Assembly: GCF_026151205.1 (NCBI RefSeq)
Contig: NC_087073.1
Span: 5,973,001-6,037,000, forward strand
Length of the DNA stretch: 64,000 bases
Reading direction: 5' to 3'
Origin: Bolinopsis microptera
Taxonomy: Eukaryota > Ctenophora > Tentaculata > Lobata > Bolinopsidae
A program made the position numbers and the translations under genes. A model generated the notes under the pieces. The model did no database searches and was not told the origin of the DNA. It saw only the letters and a list, made by a program, of their open reading frames with translations. The stretch's first letter is position 1, and the number at the start of each line of letters is the position of its first letter. This document shows, one piece after another, positions 34,801 to 47,499 of the stretch.

Positions 34801-37800
34801 TGTTTTGCGTCATTTCACTTCATATCTTCTGGTAAGTGGTTGTCGCCCACGCTTCGCAGTTTAATTTAAGGTTGTCGTATTTGGTTGTTTGCTCTGCTGG
34901 TTAATAATTCGTGTGATTGGAACTTGAAAGTGTTGTGAATGATATAAAGTTGTGGTGGTTACAACAAGAATTGGTTTGTGTCATGGCGCTAGTTTTGTAT
35001 AACAATTAATGGGTGTCTTCTCCTATTTACATCCTCCCGTTACCATACATAGGATCCATCGTGAATAGAGAAAAAACGATTAAAACATTGTCATAATTAT
35101 GATAATCCGGATTAAAATCGTTAAAGGTGTTATTTTCGAAATGATATTTAAATGACGGGAACAGGTAAGGGTAAGTGGGCTAGGACCTTGATAGCAGTAG
35201 GAAAACAATCCCTCATTGGAGCATATTCTAACAAGGTGATAACACCGCAATAAGTGGACATGTTAACAGTTCCCAATATTTGCAAAACAAGAGGGCTATG
35301 TGTCAGTAACATAATGGTGAATTATCGATAAGGAAATTACATGAGTCATCATTCAAAATATATATATATATATCGGTGCACGAGATAAAAATACAATATG
35401 ATAAAAATACTAATATGTGGTAATTTCTTTATAAGTCACACTTCCCACTTTTACAGTTTTACAGCCAGATATTATACGCGCCTTTTAACAACGCCTTATC
35501 GTTTTGAACGGACAACAAAATATTGGTTTAGCTGATGTCATGTTGGTAGCTTATGATTTGCAAAACTTTCCGCATAAAGCTAATCTGTTTGAAGGTGAAC
35601 CTAAAAAGTTTGAATTGGTCAAACAAAACGCATCTTTAACACAATATGTCAAATGATGATGATTCCTTTGAGATTCAATATGTTCTGCCAGTTGAAACAT
35701 GTTGAGTTCACCCTCAAACAAATTAGCACTGTTATACCCCAATTTTACTAATTGGCGTTAACATATGGCACAGGATTGGGTAATGAGTGTCCTAACACGT
35801 CTGATTCTGTTCCCTTGTGCTTTTGAGATTTTTGACTTTTACGCTTGATTACCATGACCATATTTGGTATTGTTTGTTCTGACAGATATCGAGTATCTTG
35901 CTTGATTCACCTCCTCCACTGACACGCGTTATTTTTGAATAGTTCTGCTCTTGAGAAGACAGGCGAAAATGATGGCTGATTATCGGCCGCTATAGTTGTG
36001 ACTCGTGCAGCAATTAGTGGGCGTTATGTGGCGGAGGTGTCGGACGAAGAGAAAAGCGTGTCATCAGACACCACCCCGACACAGGCCCTGAAATAACTGC
36101 ACGTGTTGCCGCGCAGTTGCACGTGTTAGGTTTTAACTAGTTTAAATCCGGTCAAACACTTTCGGGTTGATACTTGCCTGCTTTGCGTCGTCTTCTGTAG
36201 TTATTTCTTCATATGCATTTTGCACGGACGAATTTAGATTTAAACTGTTAAAATATACAGCATAGTATATTATTATATTCATTAGCACCTCTGCTATTTG
36301 CACACCAATAATGACAGTAATTTGTGCTGCTTTTCATAGATTTGTATTCTGTATTCATTGCCGGACCGGTTGTAGTACTGCTGTTATATCGTGCGGGCTT
36401 GCTTTATATTAGTTTGAGCTCTGACGATGCTGAAATAATTTTAGCGCTTGCTTGCTAGATGAAATTGTGTACCTCACGTTATTATGTTGCAATTTTCGTT
36501 AAATAGATGTCATATTATATATTTGCAAGTGTTTTCTACGCTGCTTCTCAAAAAAAGAGAAAGTTTTCTTGATAATTGATGCTACTCAAAGCTAAGTTTG
36601 TGGATTTTAAATGTTATATCAGATTAGATCATACCCCAGAGGGCTCTATCTTCTATATTTTGTGTAATACATTCTGCTTGTTTTGCTTCCATGGAAATAT
36701 CAAATTTCACATGATGATGATAATATTTGTATCCTACTCAGTATTGAATTGTGGTTGGACTGCTACCTGTGAAGAATTCATACACGATTTATCTGAAGAA
36801 TTGAGATATATTCCGAGGAAAATTAAAGCTTAAAACACGAAACGTTAAAATAATTATTCTAGAATGGTTACATTTTGCACGGAATTTAAAATTTCTCTCC
36901 ATTACAACAAATTTGAAGTATTTCCTCACGAAGATTTAACGATTCCGGCAAACTTTCAAATTCCAGAGCTCTCACAATTATTCAGTATAATGTACTAAAC
37001 GAATTGAATACCAGGATAGAATATCTTGGAGTCTTACATCAGATGCTTTTTTCTGGTTTTCATTGTTAGAAGTAGAGAGGTAATCAGTCAGAATAAATCA
37101 ATAAGTCTTGATTATAGTATAGCTTGTAATTTTATATAAATCTAGCAGCCATCGCTGAACTATGGTTCCACAGACAGAATGTATGCTATATCCTTAGTCC
37201 TCATTTGCTATGTAGTTAAAGATATTAAATTGCATTTATTTTTTCCGGTATAAGAAACAAAGCGGTGGCATTTCTGAATGGTAATGATGCTAACTAGTGA
37301 CAATCCTTGGTACCATGATAAAAATCAGTCAGCCCTACTTTCTAAAATATCCCATCTAAAAATTACGTAGCTTGTACTGCATTAGATGCATTTAGAGTCT
37401 CGTACTTTGAAGCATTCAACATCCTACGTTTCTCTGTCCACAACGCTATATTAATACTTGACAACTCCAAAACACGTGTTCTTCTCCGGCCATTGACGTG
37501 GTTTTCTCCGTTCTTTCCCACACAGGGCACGCTACACAACACCAGAACCACTCCTGAGTTTTCCCTGAACCAGAGATTAATGAACAATTTCCGGAAACCG
37601 CTCTATAAGTACAAGTTACGATGATAGATCCGCAAATGTGATTACCAGATTACGATTGACTTTTGTGATAGTAACTGAAATTTAGCACGAGGTTATTTTC
37701 TAATATATACCGCGCTGTCTTCCCTTGGTTGATCACTTTCTGTTGCCCTGTGACGGTCTAGTCTTTGTTTTACATACTGCTGAGGTGGGAAGGTGACTAA

Positions 37801-39219
37801 ACTTGACTAAACTTGGATAATCTATCATGGAGTCAACTTATATATAAATTAGCACGTCATTCCATAGAAATTAGATAATCTATAACGCCTAGAGATCATC
37901 CTCTAAAAGGATCCACCCAAACTCAGCTAGTTCAACTTGTCGGCTCAGTTTTGTCAAGTCAAAGTGTTTGTTTAGTTTTAGTAAAATAGCGGGTCTCTAA
38001 CTCCTTTTTCCTCGAGTTTCCTAAAGTTTCTGGCGACTGGCTGGCCCTCGGAGGTCATCTGCTTAAAGAGGATCCACTAAAACTCAGCTAGTTCTAGTCG
38101 GCTTGTTCAGTTTTGTCAAGTCTCTACGTTGTTTCGGGAAATTTTCAGCTTGCGGTTTCTCAAAGTTTTTACTGACTGGCCGAATGTGAACTACTGACCA
38201 ACCCTTTGATTCTCCCTACAGAAACCCTCTAGCATTATATTCCAACAACCCGGCCACTGCCATACAAACCTTCCCTTCCTGGAAGTGTACCATGTCTGAC
38301 ACCCCCGGCCCCTCTCTCTCTGTCTCGTCTACCGGCCCTGGTGCATGTACTGCTACCCGCTCAATTTATAATATCCTACAGTCTTCCTGTACTCGGCTCG
38401 TATAATATGTGTATTAAATACATTACTTCTTGTGTGTGTGTCAATGTTGTGTAGTAGTTTGTACTTGGTATATTTTAGTTGACGGCGTCTACTCGCTTGC
38501 TTTACCTCCCTTTTTTCCTGTTCATTTCCCTTCGTAGGCAAGTTCAATTCTTCCATCATTTGCTCTACTGTTGGCTTTACTGTTGGAGCACCGTTTAGAA
38601 AAGTGTCTTCGTGTTTTGTTTACCCAGTTAGCTACTTGGCGTGGGCATGACAACTTGATTTTTAAATAAACTAACGAGTAACGCAATTTTTAAATAAAGC
38701 TTAGATTTCAGTTTTTTAATATTCATTTAATTGTTAGCGGTCGCTTCTTTGATTTTGTTAGTTGAAGTAGAAATGCAACAACCGTAAGAAATAGGTTTTT
38801 AAAGCTGGAACTCTTTTGATTTATTATGTATTCAGTTATTCTTGCTTGTCTGGACCCGTTTAATGTGGCGCTTTGTTTTTTTGTTTCTAAGGTTACATCT
38901 TTAGCATCAATCTGTCCACGTATAACTATACATCATTTAAATGAAGTTTCGATTTCGGTTTTTGATTAATAGCAATCGTTTTTTTCTCTAAAGCCTTCTA
39001 GGTTCATTACAGTCAGTAGTTCTACTCGCAGATCAGACGGATCCTGACTCCTCATCTATTTATCCTGTAGATCTCAGTAAATTACAGCGTCAATTCATCC
39101 TAATCAGATTACAGCTGTCAGCGGTGAGAGGAAAACCAGCCCAACCTGACAAACTCCACCTACATCTCCACAGAAACGCACGTGCAGCACAATTAACTTA
39201 TATACACAGTATCAGCTAA
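19065..39219 (+). CDS. Gene A: PEAK/NKF3-related pseudokinase-like gene (tentative exon chain)
   Basis: Exon chain inferred from splice sites and phase: 19065-19817, 24444-24667, 25575-25682, 26890-26986, 28317-28389, 38233-38340 (weak), 39002-39123 or read-through to the stop at 39217-39219. Phases agree throughout. The encoded N-terminal tail is Ser/Asn-rich with a PPLKPKRP SH3-type ligand. Then come a helix (NKKALTEILKMLNTRH, DDL) and an N-lobe with YLVCSSR, GCYKVRC, DNLALPQRVYLAK. These align block by block with gene B (QLLVLARRRQ, DDL, IAICGKR, VVYPIKL, DDLMFPHKKLTIK), and the intron after ...LAK / ...TIK is at the same place and phase. Gene A and gene B look like tandem paralogues. No HRD, NPF or C-terminal helix block was found for gene A. 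Either exons were missed or the protein is a truncated pseudokinase. Confidence 0.5.
20015..20085. repeat. 20-bp tandem repeat, intron of gene A
   Basis: About 3.5 copies of ggtgttgtcacgtggtttta, each with a CACGTG E-box. Confidence 0.9.
20756..20900 (+). CDS. Candidate exon of gene A (48 codons, phase 0 to 1)
   Basis: A strong pyrimidine tract and acceptor (ttctattttcgtctcgtttag) and a donor at CATG/gtacga bound an open frame reading LAGILVLVTREVVAPGSRG.., then TEDASPSQIQQVQHHASEE. It is in phase with exon 1, but its phase-1 end does not fit the exon at 24444. It would need an exon I did not find, or is a cassette of another isoform. Confidence 0.35.
20901..22709. other. Intronic, no further exon recognised
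   Basis: AT-rich DNA with a few short open frames and no splice-bounded coding block. Confidence 0.4.
22710..22850 (+). CDS. Candidate alternative first exon of gene A (47 codons)
   Basis: Reads MKTISKMSMRRRRDNL, then NIDWSPCKKLGSPQ, and ends KSVHW at a perfect donor (CTGG/gtaagt), phase 0, which fits the exon at 24444. Upstream acceptors would bring stops into frame, so this is more likely a first exon from an internal promoter than an internal exon. Very basic, Ser-rich. Confidence 0.4.
22851..24443. other. Intron of gene A with one MITE
   Basis: Holds the family-G MITE at 23301-23485 and a duplicated phrase ttactagtagttgttaagnaagatncttagtt near 24150-24260. No coding sequence recognised. 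Confidence 0.5.
23301..23485. mobile_element. MITE family G, copy 3
   Basis: A 185-bp element, TIRs AGGGGTCGTTCACAAATTAC / AGGGGCGGTTCACATATTAT (right end reverse-complemented). The interior is shared with 6224-6380 and includes a run of about 16 G. Confidence 0.8.
24444..24667 (+). CDS. Gene A exon (Asn/Ser/His-rich, 74 codons + 2 bases)
   Basis: Acceptor tctcctcctacag, donor TCCGG/gtaagt. Reads SSLEEESPGVGMTTTVSN, then a low-complexity Asn/His/Ser/Thr stretch, then GQRVHVCKHFISG. Phase 0 in, phase 2 out, joining the next exon to give ISG-NKKALTE. Confidence 0.65.
25417..25486. repeat. Near-perfect 70-bp inverted repeat (hairpin)
   Basis: The arms aactaaacggcatatg and atataccgtttagtt pair over about 18 bp with two or three mismatches around a 25-nt loop. 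It is the size of a pre-miRNA, but also of a minimal MITE. It lies in the intron just upstream of the 25575 exon. Confidence 0.6.
25575..25682 (+). CDS. Gene A exon: helix and start of N-lobe
   Basis: Acceptor cgtacctcag, donor TCTAG/gtatgt, phases 2 and 2. Reads NKKALTEILKMLNTRHTV, DDLSLKGWSDYLVCSS. The helix followed by DDL and a Y-x-V-C strand matches the segment of gene B that leads into its N-lobe. Confidence 0.65.
26890..26986 (+). CDS. Gene A exon: N-lobe strands
   Basis: Acceptor attgcttgcgcag, donor CCAAG/gtaact, phase 2 in, 0 out. Reads ILVDTEKNRGCYKVRC, then NLALPQRVYLAK. In an alignment anchored on D-x-L and P-x-x-V/L-x-x-K with gene B, the beta-3 Lys of gene B (YPIK) falls on Arg here (YKVR). 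Confidence 0.65.
28317..28389 (+). CDS. Gene A exon: alpha-C region
   Basis: Acceptor gttcctcctctccccag, donor TGGAG/gtaggc, phase 0 in, 1 out. Reads LLSLDQLDQQLYTECLVSRP; the QLDQQ..E pattern lines up with QQDAQQRMCFEND of gene B. Confidence 0.6.
28390..38232. other. Large intron or intergenic stretch, no exon recognised
   Basis: Nearly 10 kb of AT-rich DNA with scattered short frames. A phase-compatible mini-exon at 34764-34832 (donor TTCTG/gtaagt) was seen but has no similarity support. A run of 20 G lies at 30865-30884. No gene called. Confidence 0.45.
30865..30884 (+). repeat. Poly-G run of 20
   Basis: An uninterrupted G run, possible G-quadruplex and a likely sequencing or length-variation hotspot. 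Confidence 0.9.
38233..38340 (+). CDS. Weak candidate exon of gene A
   Basis: An open frame bounded by ctctag (a stronger acceptor, ctacag, lies 11 bp upstream but in the wrong phase) and a weak donor (CCTG/gtgcat). Reads LYSNNPATAIQTFPSW, then SDTPGPSLSVSS. Phases fit exons 28317-28389 and 39002-39123. Confidence 0.3.
39002..39123 (+). CDS. Candidate exon of gene A: hinge and alpha-E
   Basis: Acceptor gccttctag (or attacag 11 bp further in, also open), donor AGCG/gtgaga, phase 1 in, 0 out. Reads LQSVVLLADQTDPDSS, then LSKLQRQFILIRLQLSA. It resembles gene B's FVISDFLSEGN and VCLLLLQLFRALHHL in order and pattern. If the donor is not used, the frame runs on to a stop at 39217-39219. Confidence 0.4.
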
Positions 39220-42200
39220 CCAGAACTAACCAGCTTCTGCAGCTGCCCAACTACCACCTCTCTTCTCCCTACCACCCCGCTTATTAGATTAGAGATTTAA
39301 ACCGATCCGCCTCAGGATGCTAACTCCGGCTACTAACTAGCTGATCGGCTGAAGAAACGTTAGCATTATAATAATAGTCACGTGACCCAGAATTATTAGT
39401 GCCCCTGTCAATTATACAGGGTGCTGGAGAGGGGTTGCTGTAGTTGTCATGACTTTCATCCTGTTTGGCAGCATGTCTGATTTAGGTGGTGTTTCTGGTG
39501 TGTGCTATTTTTAGTAACAAGCCGCTTTACTCGTGATGTGAGCTTTGTTTGCTGTGCTGCTGTACTGCCGTAATATTAATTCATGTCTATCTGTATATAT
39601 TCACTCGGCTTGATTCTCCACGTCTTGTTGAACTTTTTTTAGACAATTTAAGAGTTTTTGCCTCTAACAGGAGTTTGTGGAGACAGCTATTTTAAGTTTT
39701 TAATCTTTCTTTAAGTGGTAGAATCTTAGTGCTTATCTGTCTCTTAAGATGTTTTAAAAACTATATTTAGATTGTTTAAAGTTAGAAAATAATAGAGCTT
39801 TGGCCGTGGTGGGTTTACCTACGTCAATCTTAATTCTAAAATGTGGAGTGAAGATGATTTAATTGACTATTATGTCTGGAGCCAGCCACTTGTACCGTAA
39901 CGAACAATACTGGTTCAGTGTTGTGGTTTAGTGCATGATATACTACTACCCCCAGCATACCTGGCTCTGGTCAATGTCTCAATAATGTTGTTTAAAATCC
40001 AATATTATAGTGTTATTCTAGAAACATACGCCATCGTAACCTGAGACGAAATTTTCCTGAGAACAATTTCACATTCACTTGAAAACCGTTGAATATTGAG
40101 CATCATAACGTAATAATATGATCCATATACACGAATTTACTCTTTTACAACTCCTCTTGAGTCTATTAATTACATGTTTCGTAAATTCCTGACTAATGCC
40201 TTCATTTAGCACTCATTTCCTAACTCCATTTTAGCAAGCCATCATTTATTTAATGGTTATGGCGTCAAATTTATCCCGATATATCTGTCGCATATTTTCG
40301 ATAATGAAGAAGTAATATTATACAACAGTAAGTTGTGGTGATCGTTTCTCCCCCGCTCCTTCAGGTTCCAATACATGTGTGGCTTAATGACCTCAGTGAC
40401 TGGAGCCAGGAGTGGGCACCAACACTACCGCTACTTCAGATCCAATGTGGCTGGAGCCAGGGCCAGGGTCAGGAGAGGAATCATCTTCATACTCATAACA
40501 GTTGGTGAGAGGGGACAGAGCCCACCACAGCTACAGCCTGGAAGGAGGCCTACCCACTATCACAAAACTGTGTGACTGGAGCCAGGGTCACCGCATGTGA
40601 TGATTCAGATCCAATGTGGAGTGGTGTTTTGATCCAGGTAGCCAGGGTACATTGAGATGGCTAATGCTACTATCTGATATTGCTCCACCACCTGGTGTTT
40701 AGTGTGTGTGTGGTTCAGCCTGTAACAATATCATGTTAGCATATCCCGGCACTGAGTACACCAGGAGTATTCACACAGCGAGGGAGGGAGGGGGAGGGGG
40801 TAGGAGGGGGGGGTCACCTGAGAGATAGCTCCTTGATCGGAGTGGTTACCCTATTGTTGAGAGCCTTCGTCTCGGGAAGTGGGAACTACCAGTGCCTTTA
40901 TTGAGTGGTTTTTGCTACAATATTATATAACCTGGGATCTTTAGTGACGAGCTCTGCTGGTGGTAAATTTCTGTGGACATCTGGTGCTTAAAATGTAATT
41001 AGACTAATGGAGCATTTGTAATTTAAAGAAAGGAACATCTCTCCTGAGCATATAGTTACAACTTACAATTAATGTGAGACTCAATTGAATTTAAAAATCA
41101 GGTGTAATGCACTTTTTCAAATGATCAACCAAGCGATAAGGTTATAGTTAGCAGTTAAAGGTTACAATTACTCACCTCTGATAGCACCTATAGACTACAG
41201 TGTGTAGTGCTGATATTTGAGTAGTGCCACTTTAAACCACAAAACAAACTACCAACCTCAACAGTCAACATAATAATATACCAACTACCAGTATCACGAT
41301 AGTGTCAAACCTCAACATGTACCATTTCACAGTACAGTGCGAAACCTCAAGGCTTCCAGACTTGCTCTCAAGTTTTATCGCTATGCCACAATAAATACAG
41401 TCTTGTCTGGGATTTAGTTTAAGTGTTTTTATTTAAATGCAGACGTAAGCGAATAAACTAAATAGTCCTGAATTCTGACCGTTTTTGGTACCAGTAATAG
41501 CATTATTACTTTATTAGTACGCACGTGTGTCACTGGTCCAGTGCTCGTACCACTGCCACTGTACCAGTTACCTGCTTGTTAGCTCCAGTAAAAATAGCCT
41601 CAAGCACCAGTACTACTCTCCAATGCATCAGTAGTATCAGTACTACTCTCCAAAGCATCAGTACTCTCTATAGACTTCACGTCCCCAGTCTCATCCTCCT
41701 GACAGAAGTGTTAACAGCAGCAGTGCCGGTGATTTAAACGCTACCCAATTTAAATTCCACCTCTGTTACTGAGGCTCTCATTAGAGGAGCGGGTTTTGCA
41801 GCAAGGCCGCTGTCAGCAGCACGGTGTGAAGCTTCCCTGAACCCTGCTTTGTCAGAGTCACTTCTTCTGCTTCTCTCCGGACTGGTTCTCACAGTGTCTT
41901 TACTGATCAAATCTGTGCCTCCCTTTTTGTTTTGTGTTCTTTCCTGCTTCCTTTACTTGTATCCTGGAGTTGGAGCCAAATTTAAAGTGAGTCGATTGTT
42001 TTGTTCTCCAAGGTTTTGTTCTCTACGGTGCCCACATTTGGGCTCTATAGGTTATATATTCCCTTACTTCGAGCAGTCTTTAAATGATATTTTATTGCTG
42101 TCTGTATATTCAAGATGCTAATCCTCTTCTTTAATAAATGATTACTCAGAGTAACGACGCCGATGTTAGCAGTAATTCTTGTCGCAGATCACTTTGTTAC

Positions 42201-45200
42201 ATTATTAGTATCACCGTGTACAAGCCTACAAAGAAAGTCTTTAAATAATATTGTACACGCCCTATTTCTTGCGTTCCTTAGTATGTCGTCAGATTCTATT
42301 GATAAGGAGTAGTTGCAATTCTATGAGAATGTAAACAGGAGCATTCTACTATAAGGGGGAGTATACTACACATACTACACATACTAAGTGTACTTAGCAG
42401 TAGCTGCAGAGAGCAAGTCCAAATATAATTTAAAGTTTCATTTAAGAAGGAAGGGAGAAATACAGCATATTTGGAGTGCAGGTGGAAATTACAAACCCTC
42501 AGTCCTGAGTCCCCCATTTCCGTGATCTGAGCAAAGAAAGTGTGAGTGTGTGGTTAGAACAACAGGTCCTGTGCTCCCGTGAAATAGTCCAAGTAGTCTG
42601 ACTTCTGAGGAATACAAAGACAGAGAAAGTCTACGGCCCACTAGAGCTGGGTACCCATGACTAGCTGGAGGATCACTCCCAGCTCCCTGGAGGAACACTC
42701 CCAGCTCCCTGAGCAATGATCAGAGGGCTCAGAGTTTGATCACGGCCTAGTCGTCACCACGTCTAGGGTAATGTACCTCAAGTTCCTGTCCCCTGCATCC
42801 CCGGGTACATTATGTTACTAGTCCCTCTACCCCTCTCAATTTACTGCCATGTCTGCTACTAGAGGATCAGGTTTTTTAAGGCACACTCTGTAGACAATGT
42901 TATCCTTAAAACGTTAATTTGTCGGGTCAACAAGGCTGGCGGAATGTTGCAATATGGCTGCACAGTGTGCCCGCTGTATGCTGGCTGCTGGTGCAACGTT
43001 TCAGTTTTTGTTCCAGCCAGACAAATCTAAATCTTGCCGTTATAGAATTACCCGACAATCTGGTGTACTTTTCCTAATTAAATGACGATGTTGATGATCT
43101 AGGCGCATCAGTATTTAAGTTTTACAGATCAGTTTGACTGGTAACATGGCGGTCTGTACTGACACAGATCACTCAACTATCCAGGGTGTTAGTTAGGGTG
43201 TCACACGGGGCAAGGTGTATCACGTGATACGAGGCAAGGTGTATCACGTGACGGAGTACGGGACGGAGTAGCCTAGTAGTGTCACCGTTGTGAGCACTCA
43301 GAACACTCCGGATATTCTACACCCTACTCACCTAATCCGCAAACTGGTCACTCCGTCAGCGTTCCAGAAGTACCCCATGGGACCATGGCACATGTGCGGA
43401 TATTATGAGCACTGAGAGAGTCAGAGATATCCACACATGTGTATATAAATCAGAAGGTGACGTGATGGGCACTAAGTTAATTAGACTAATTTAGGGAACG
43501 TGTTGACGTTTAGTTTCCAGATCTACATTGAGTAATATGTAGCCACACTTTACACTTTGTAGCCACATTTTATTTCTTTGTCCTCCGTTTGGTTGTATGA
43601 TGACGTGTTGTGTGTCGTTAATTTGGTGTACGGGGCGAATCGGTTTAGTTGTGCCAACTTGTAGTGACTTGGGATAGTTGTGGTGGTCACCATTCTAGTT
43701 TAATTTGCAGTTTGCACCCTGCGAACAATGCTACGATGTTGAGTGTAAGTGTGAGTGTCTTATTGTTCTGCTTGAAGCTTTGAAGCTGATGCTGTTTAAC
43801 ATATTCCATGTGAATTGTCAATTCCTTATTCAGGGTATGTTAAATATTTTTACGTTCATTTGTTTGGATTGATCACGTCTAAAAATAGAGTGAGAGTTGT
43901 ATCACATTGTACGGGTCTTCCTCTGATAGCTTGACACTGAATTAGACTGACAATTAACGGTGTCCTACTGAGTAAGACGCCAGCTCCAGTAGTAGGAATA
44001 CTCTCAACTCTCACTGTCTGATGTGTATGTTGCTTCTTGTCCGCGGGCTGGTGAGCTCTAATTTGCACCTCTCCAGCTCGATATGTACTGGTCACCGGAC
44101 ATGACAAGTATACTGTACTGTTATAGTCCTATTTGCTGTACTGTTATAGTCCTATTTGCTGTACTGTTATAGTCCTATTAGCTGTACTGTTATAGTCCTA
44201 TTAGCTGTACTGTTATAGTCCTATTTGCTGTACTGTTATAGTCCTATTTGCTGTACTCTAGTCCTATTTGCTGTACTGTTATAGTCCTATTTGCTGTACT
44301 CTAGTCCTATTTGCTGTACGTTTCTCTTGAGTATCTGGCAGCTTGCAGCTGTTATGTTTAATTCTCAACCTCTGATTAGCAAGTAGCAACACTGGTATTG
44401 TGGTATCTACAGGGTCATGCAAAATAAATGTTGAGATTTTAAATGGCCATTACTTCTGAGACAAATTAAGAAAAACACTCAATTTTTCCATGTTTAGCTT
44501 ATAAACATATTTGGAAATTAGAATAATACAATAAAAACAGTATATGTACCATTTCATAATATTTATAGTATCTACCATACCACAAGTTGTTACTTCTTGT
44601 GTAACATTGTTCCGGCTCTGTAGTCAGTACACACCTGAGTAATAGGTATTTAGCTGAGTCATGGCTTTCAAATCAGATCACAACGTTTGACAAACGCGTC
44701 ACTAATTATTCAGACAGAATTTGGATATAATATTTCCTGTTCGAATCAACCAATTAAACTAATTATTATACGTGATTCAAAGCTGTGGGCGCAACTGTTT
44801 TCTGATGTGACGTAATGGAGAACTACACAGTGTTTAGTGGTAGCTTCTGTTGATATCTCACTCTCAGTGCACCTGTTTGTGACGTCATTGTTTTCACATG
44901 ACGTGACGTCATCATCAGGACATCATCATTAGGACATCATCGTGTAATCATAACTTCTCCCTCTTCTACAGAATTGTTGATATCTCCATTCTCCAGTTAT
45001 TGTTTAATGTTGGTCGCGTGTGTGTGTGATCATGTAGTGTTGTTTACCAAAGACAGTTGTTATTTGTTTGTCTAGTATCCCTCATTGTGGCGAGGTGTCA
45101 CTACTTTGGCCCTGCCCTGTTCAAAGCAGTATCTTCATTACTTGCTCCTTCATACATTTGTTTGTTTCTTTTTGTGCCGCCCAGACTGCCGCCTTGTCCA

Positions 45201-45532
45201 TTATCTTCGTATCTCAGTGTTGTATCTAGTGTTATATCTTTGTGTTGTTCAGTGTTCGCCTTTCTCTGTATAGTCATATCTGTTAGCATAGTTCTGTTTC
45301 TTGCTTCTTGTTGAGAGCTTGTGTTTAGCCTGGTCACTAGTATAGATATGCAACAGATAGAGGTCTGTTTCACTTTCACAGCCGTCTCAACTTCACACAT
45401 TGTTGAGAGTTTGTGTGAAACTAAGTTCCGCTCTAATATACCTGCTAGTGTATGGCAGTGTCATCGGGGAACACTTAGCTATATCCCCCATTTAAGAGAT
45501 CCTGCGGAACCACTTAAACTTTTACACGCCGG

Positions 45533-45563
<31 letters not shown>

Positions 45564-47499
45564 ATGGGACGGATGTCTGTTATAAAGTGATATCCTGACA
45601 TGGGAGCTATTTAGGCGAATGTGTGACAGTTCCAATTTAAACTGATGAAAATTTCACTGCTGTAACTTTTAGTCTGCATTAATTTCAGTGAAATTAGAGC
45701 TTATTTGGACTAACTTCTGTGGATAGACTCTCTGTTACTTGTAATTCACCGGAATTAAAATTCAAGTTTTTGTAGAATCTCGTGCTATTTTGAGAATAAT
45801 TGGCTTGCATTGATTGAAATAAACAAATGTGCTAACCACAGTTTTAGGAATAAGCTCGGCAAAAAACTAATCCAATCTAGAATGTCAGACACATACAGTA
45901 AGTGTAACTTGTCACCTATAATAGCTATGTTACATTGATACCCAATGATTTATGACATTAGGGCGATCAAACAAGAAAAATACTTGTTTCTGTAATCTCC
46001 TCTCAATGATCTGTTTCCTATCAATTCACTGCATTGTAATACCCTGTATAAAATAAAGTGCGTGATATTTATGTGGTCAAATTACCAATCTTATTAAATT
46101 GCAGCGTTATCATTTCTTGTTCGAGCCTTGTACATAAGTTGTCGATCTCAGTTACATAATGCGATCAATTAAGCGATTTCAATGTTTGATATCATATTTA
46201 ATGGCTTGTTTAGTGGTTATGTTGTTTCCTTGTCACCTCCTAATTTAAACGTCATGTTTTGGTTCCTTATTCTTTAATCTGAACACCGTCTAAATAGGTG
46301 TCTAAAAGGAGTCTGCTAGGTGGGTGGTGTGTGTTTCACAAAGACAACGTCTCGTTTGCTCGCCAAATTACTGCAATATTTACTGTTCTTACCTCGTGCA
46401 CTACATTTTTACTATTTCTAGCTTCCCTGCGCTATTATTATCATACGAGTCTGAATTTTATATCTTTATAATCACGTACCTGAAAAGGGAATATACGCTG
46501 ACAGCTGGATATAATGCGCTGCAAACCGTCTTGTTCTTATTTCTTAATAGCAAACATAATAATATATTAGATTTAAATCGACATCCTATAAATAACCTCA
46601 TTTTCAAGATTATGTAATCTGTAAATACCCACTTTATACCCTTACTTTCAATGCAATATTTTATATTTGTCCCACGAAAGTAATGATAATTGTAGTCGTG
46701 GAGCTACGGCGCCATTTTGAGGAGCTACGGCGCCATTTTGAACTCGTTTCCGGTCACTTTATCTCCCACCATTGTTCGTGACAAAATCCTATATATGCAA
46801 TTTAATAATGATACCACACAGTTTATAATATCCCATTTTATTTTTGCCAGGTATTTCGTGTATCAGATTAATTTCAAGGAGTGTGTAATCTCGTGTGAGG
46901 CTAGCAACTACTCAAATTTCTTTGTCCTCAACACACACACTCTCTTATATATTCCTTATTTTACCTGACGTTGACTTTTCTGCCGTTCTAAGACTTTTAA
47001 ATTGTTCAAAGCTACAATGAATTAGACACAGTGTTAAAATGATGATTTCACGTCTCGAATTGTATGCGTTTTGTTTTTATCTGTATCCGCGATTGTCCGT
47101 GCGGCGGCTTGATCGTGATCGGTTAAAGTAGTCAATTATCAGTGCGAGATCGGCAATTTGTCGACCTTTTTGTGAGATCATCTTCCAGTTTCGACCATGT
47201 GTACGAATTATGGTGTAATTTCCTTTCTGTTTGCGGTTACATCATAGGATATCGAGGAATCTCGCACTTTGCCTAAATTGCTTATCTATTTCCGATCGAA
47301 GCTTGCTAGGTTCGTGAAATTTGTCATGTTTGTCTCCGACAAGCAACAATTTTAAATGTTACATCTTTGTCAGGCTTATTCAGGTTACATCGAAATGATT
47401 TAACTAACTCCAACATGAATTTCAGTGTAGTCAGGTGTTAATGAATATAATATATGAGAACATCTGCTGAGAACACGTGACACTCGCACCGGAGCAACA
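39220..47499. other. Between genes A and B, no gene recognised
   Basis: Contains a 23-bp minisatellite (44111-44320), a G-rich run (40786-40812), a CT microsatellite (45534-45560) and a duplicated ggagctacggcgccattttg (46697-46741). Open frames of 60-100 codons occur on both strands without motifs. The promoter of gene B should lie at the right end. Confidence 0.45.
44111..44320. repeat. 23-bp minisatellite
   Basis: About nine units of ctgttatagtcctatttgct plus gta, two of them shortened to ctgtactctagtcctatttg. Confidence 0.93.

Noticed and set aside
34764-34832. Mini-exon with donor TTCTG/gtaagt reading HQLVDSHDVLRHFTSYLL
   Set aside because: Phase does not fit the neighbouring exons of gene A and 18 residues give no similarity support.
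40369-40500. Possible exon after ctccttcag, reading VPIHVWLNDLSDW or FQYMCGLMTSV
   Set aside because: Two frames compete, the sequence consists of a repeated tggagccagg phrase, and neither matches the kinase C-lobe expected there.
45057-45314. Hydrophobic 85-codon frame (multi-pass membrane look)
   Set aside because: Cys/Leu/Phe-rich frames are common in T-rich non-coding DNA; no splice context or homologue pattern.
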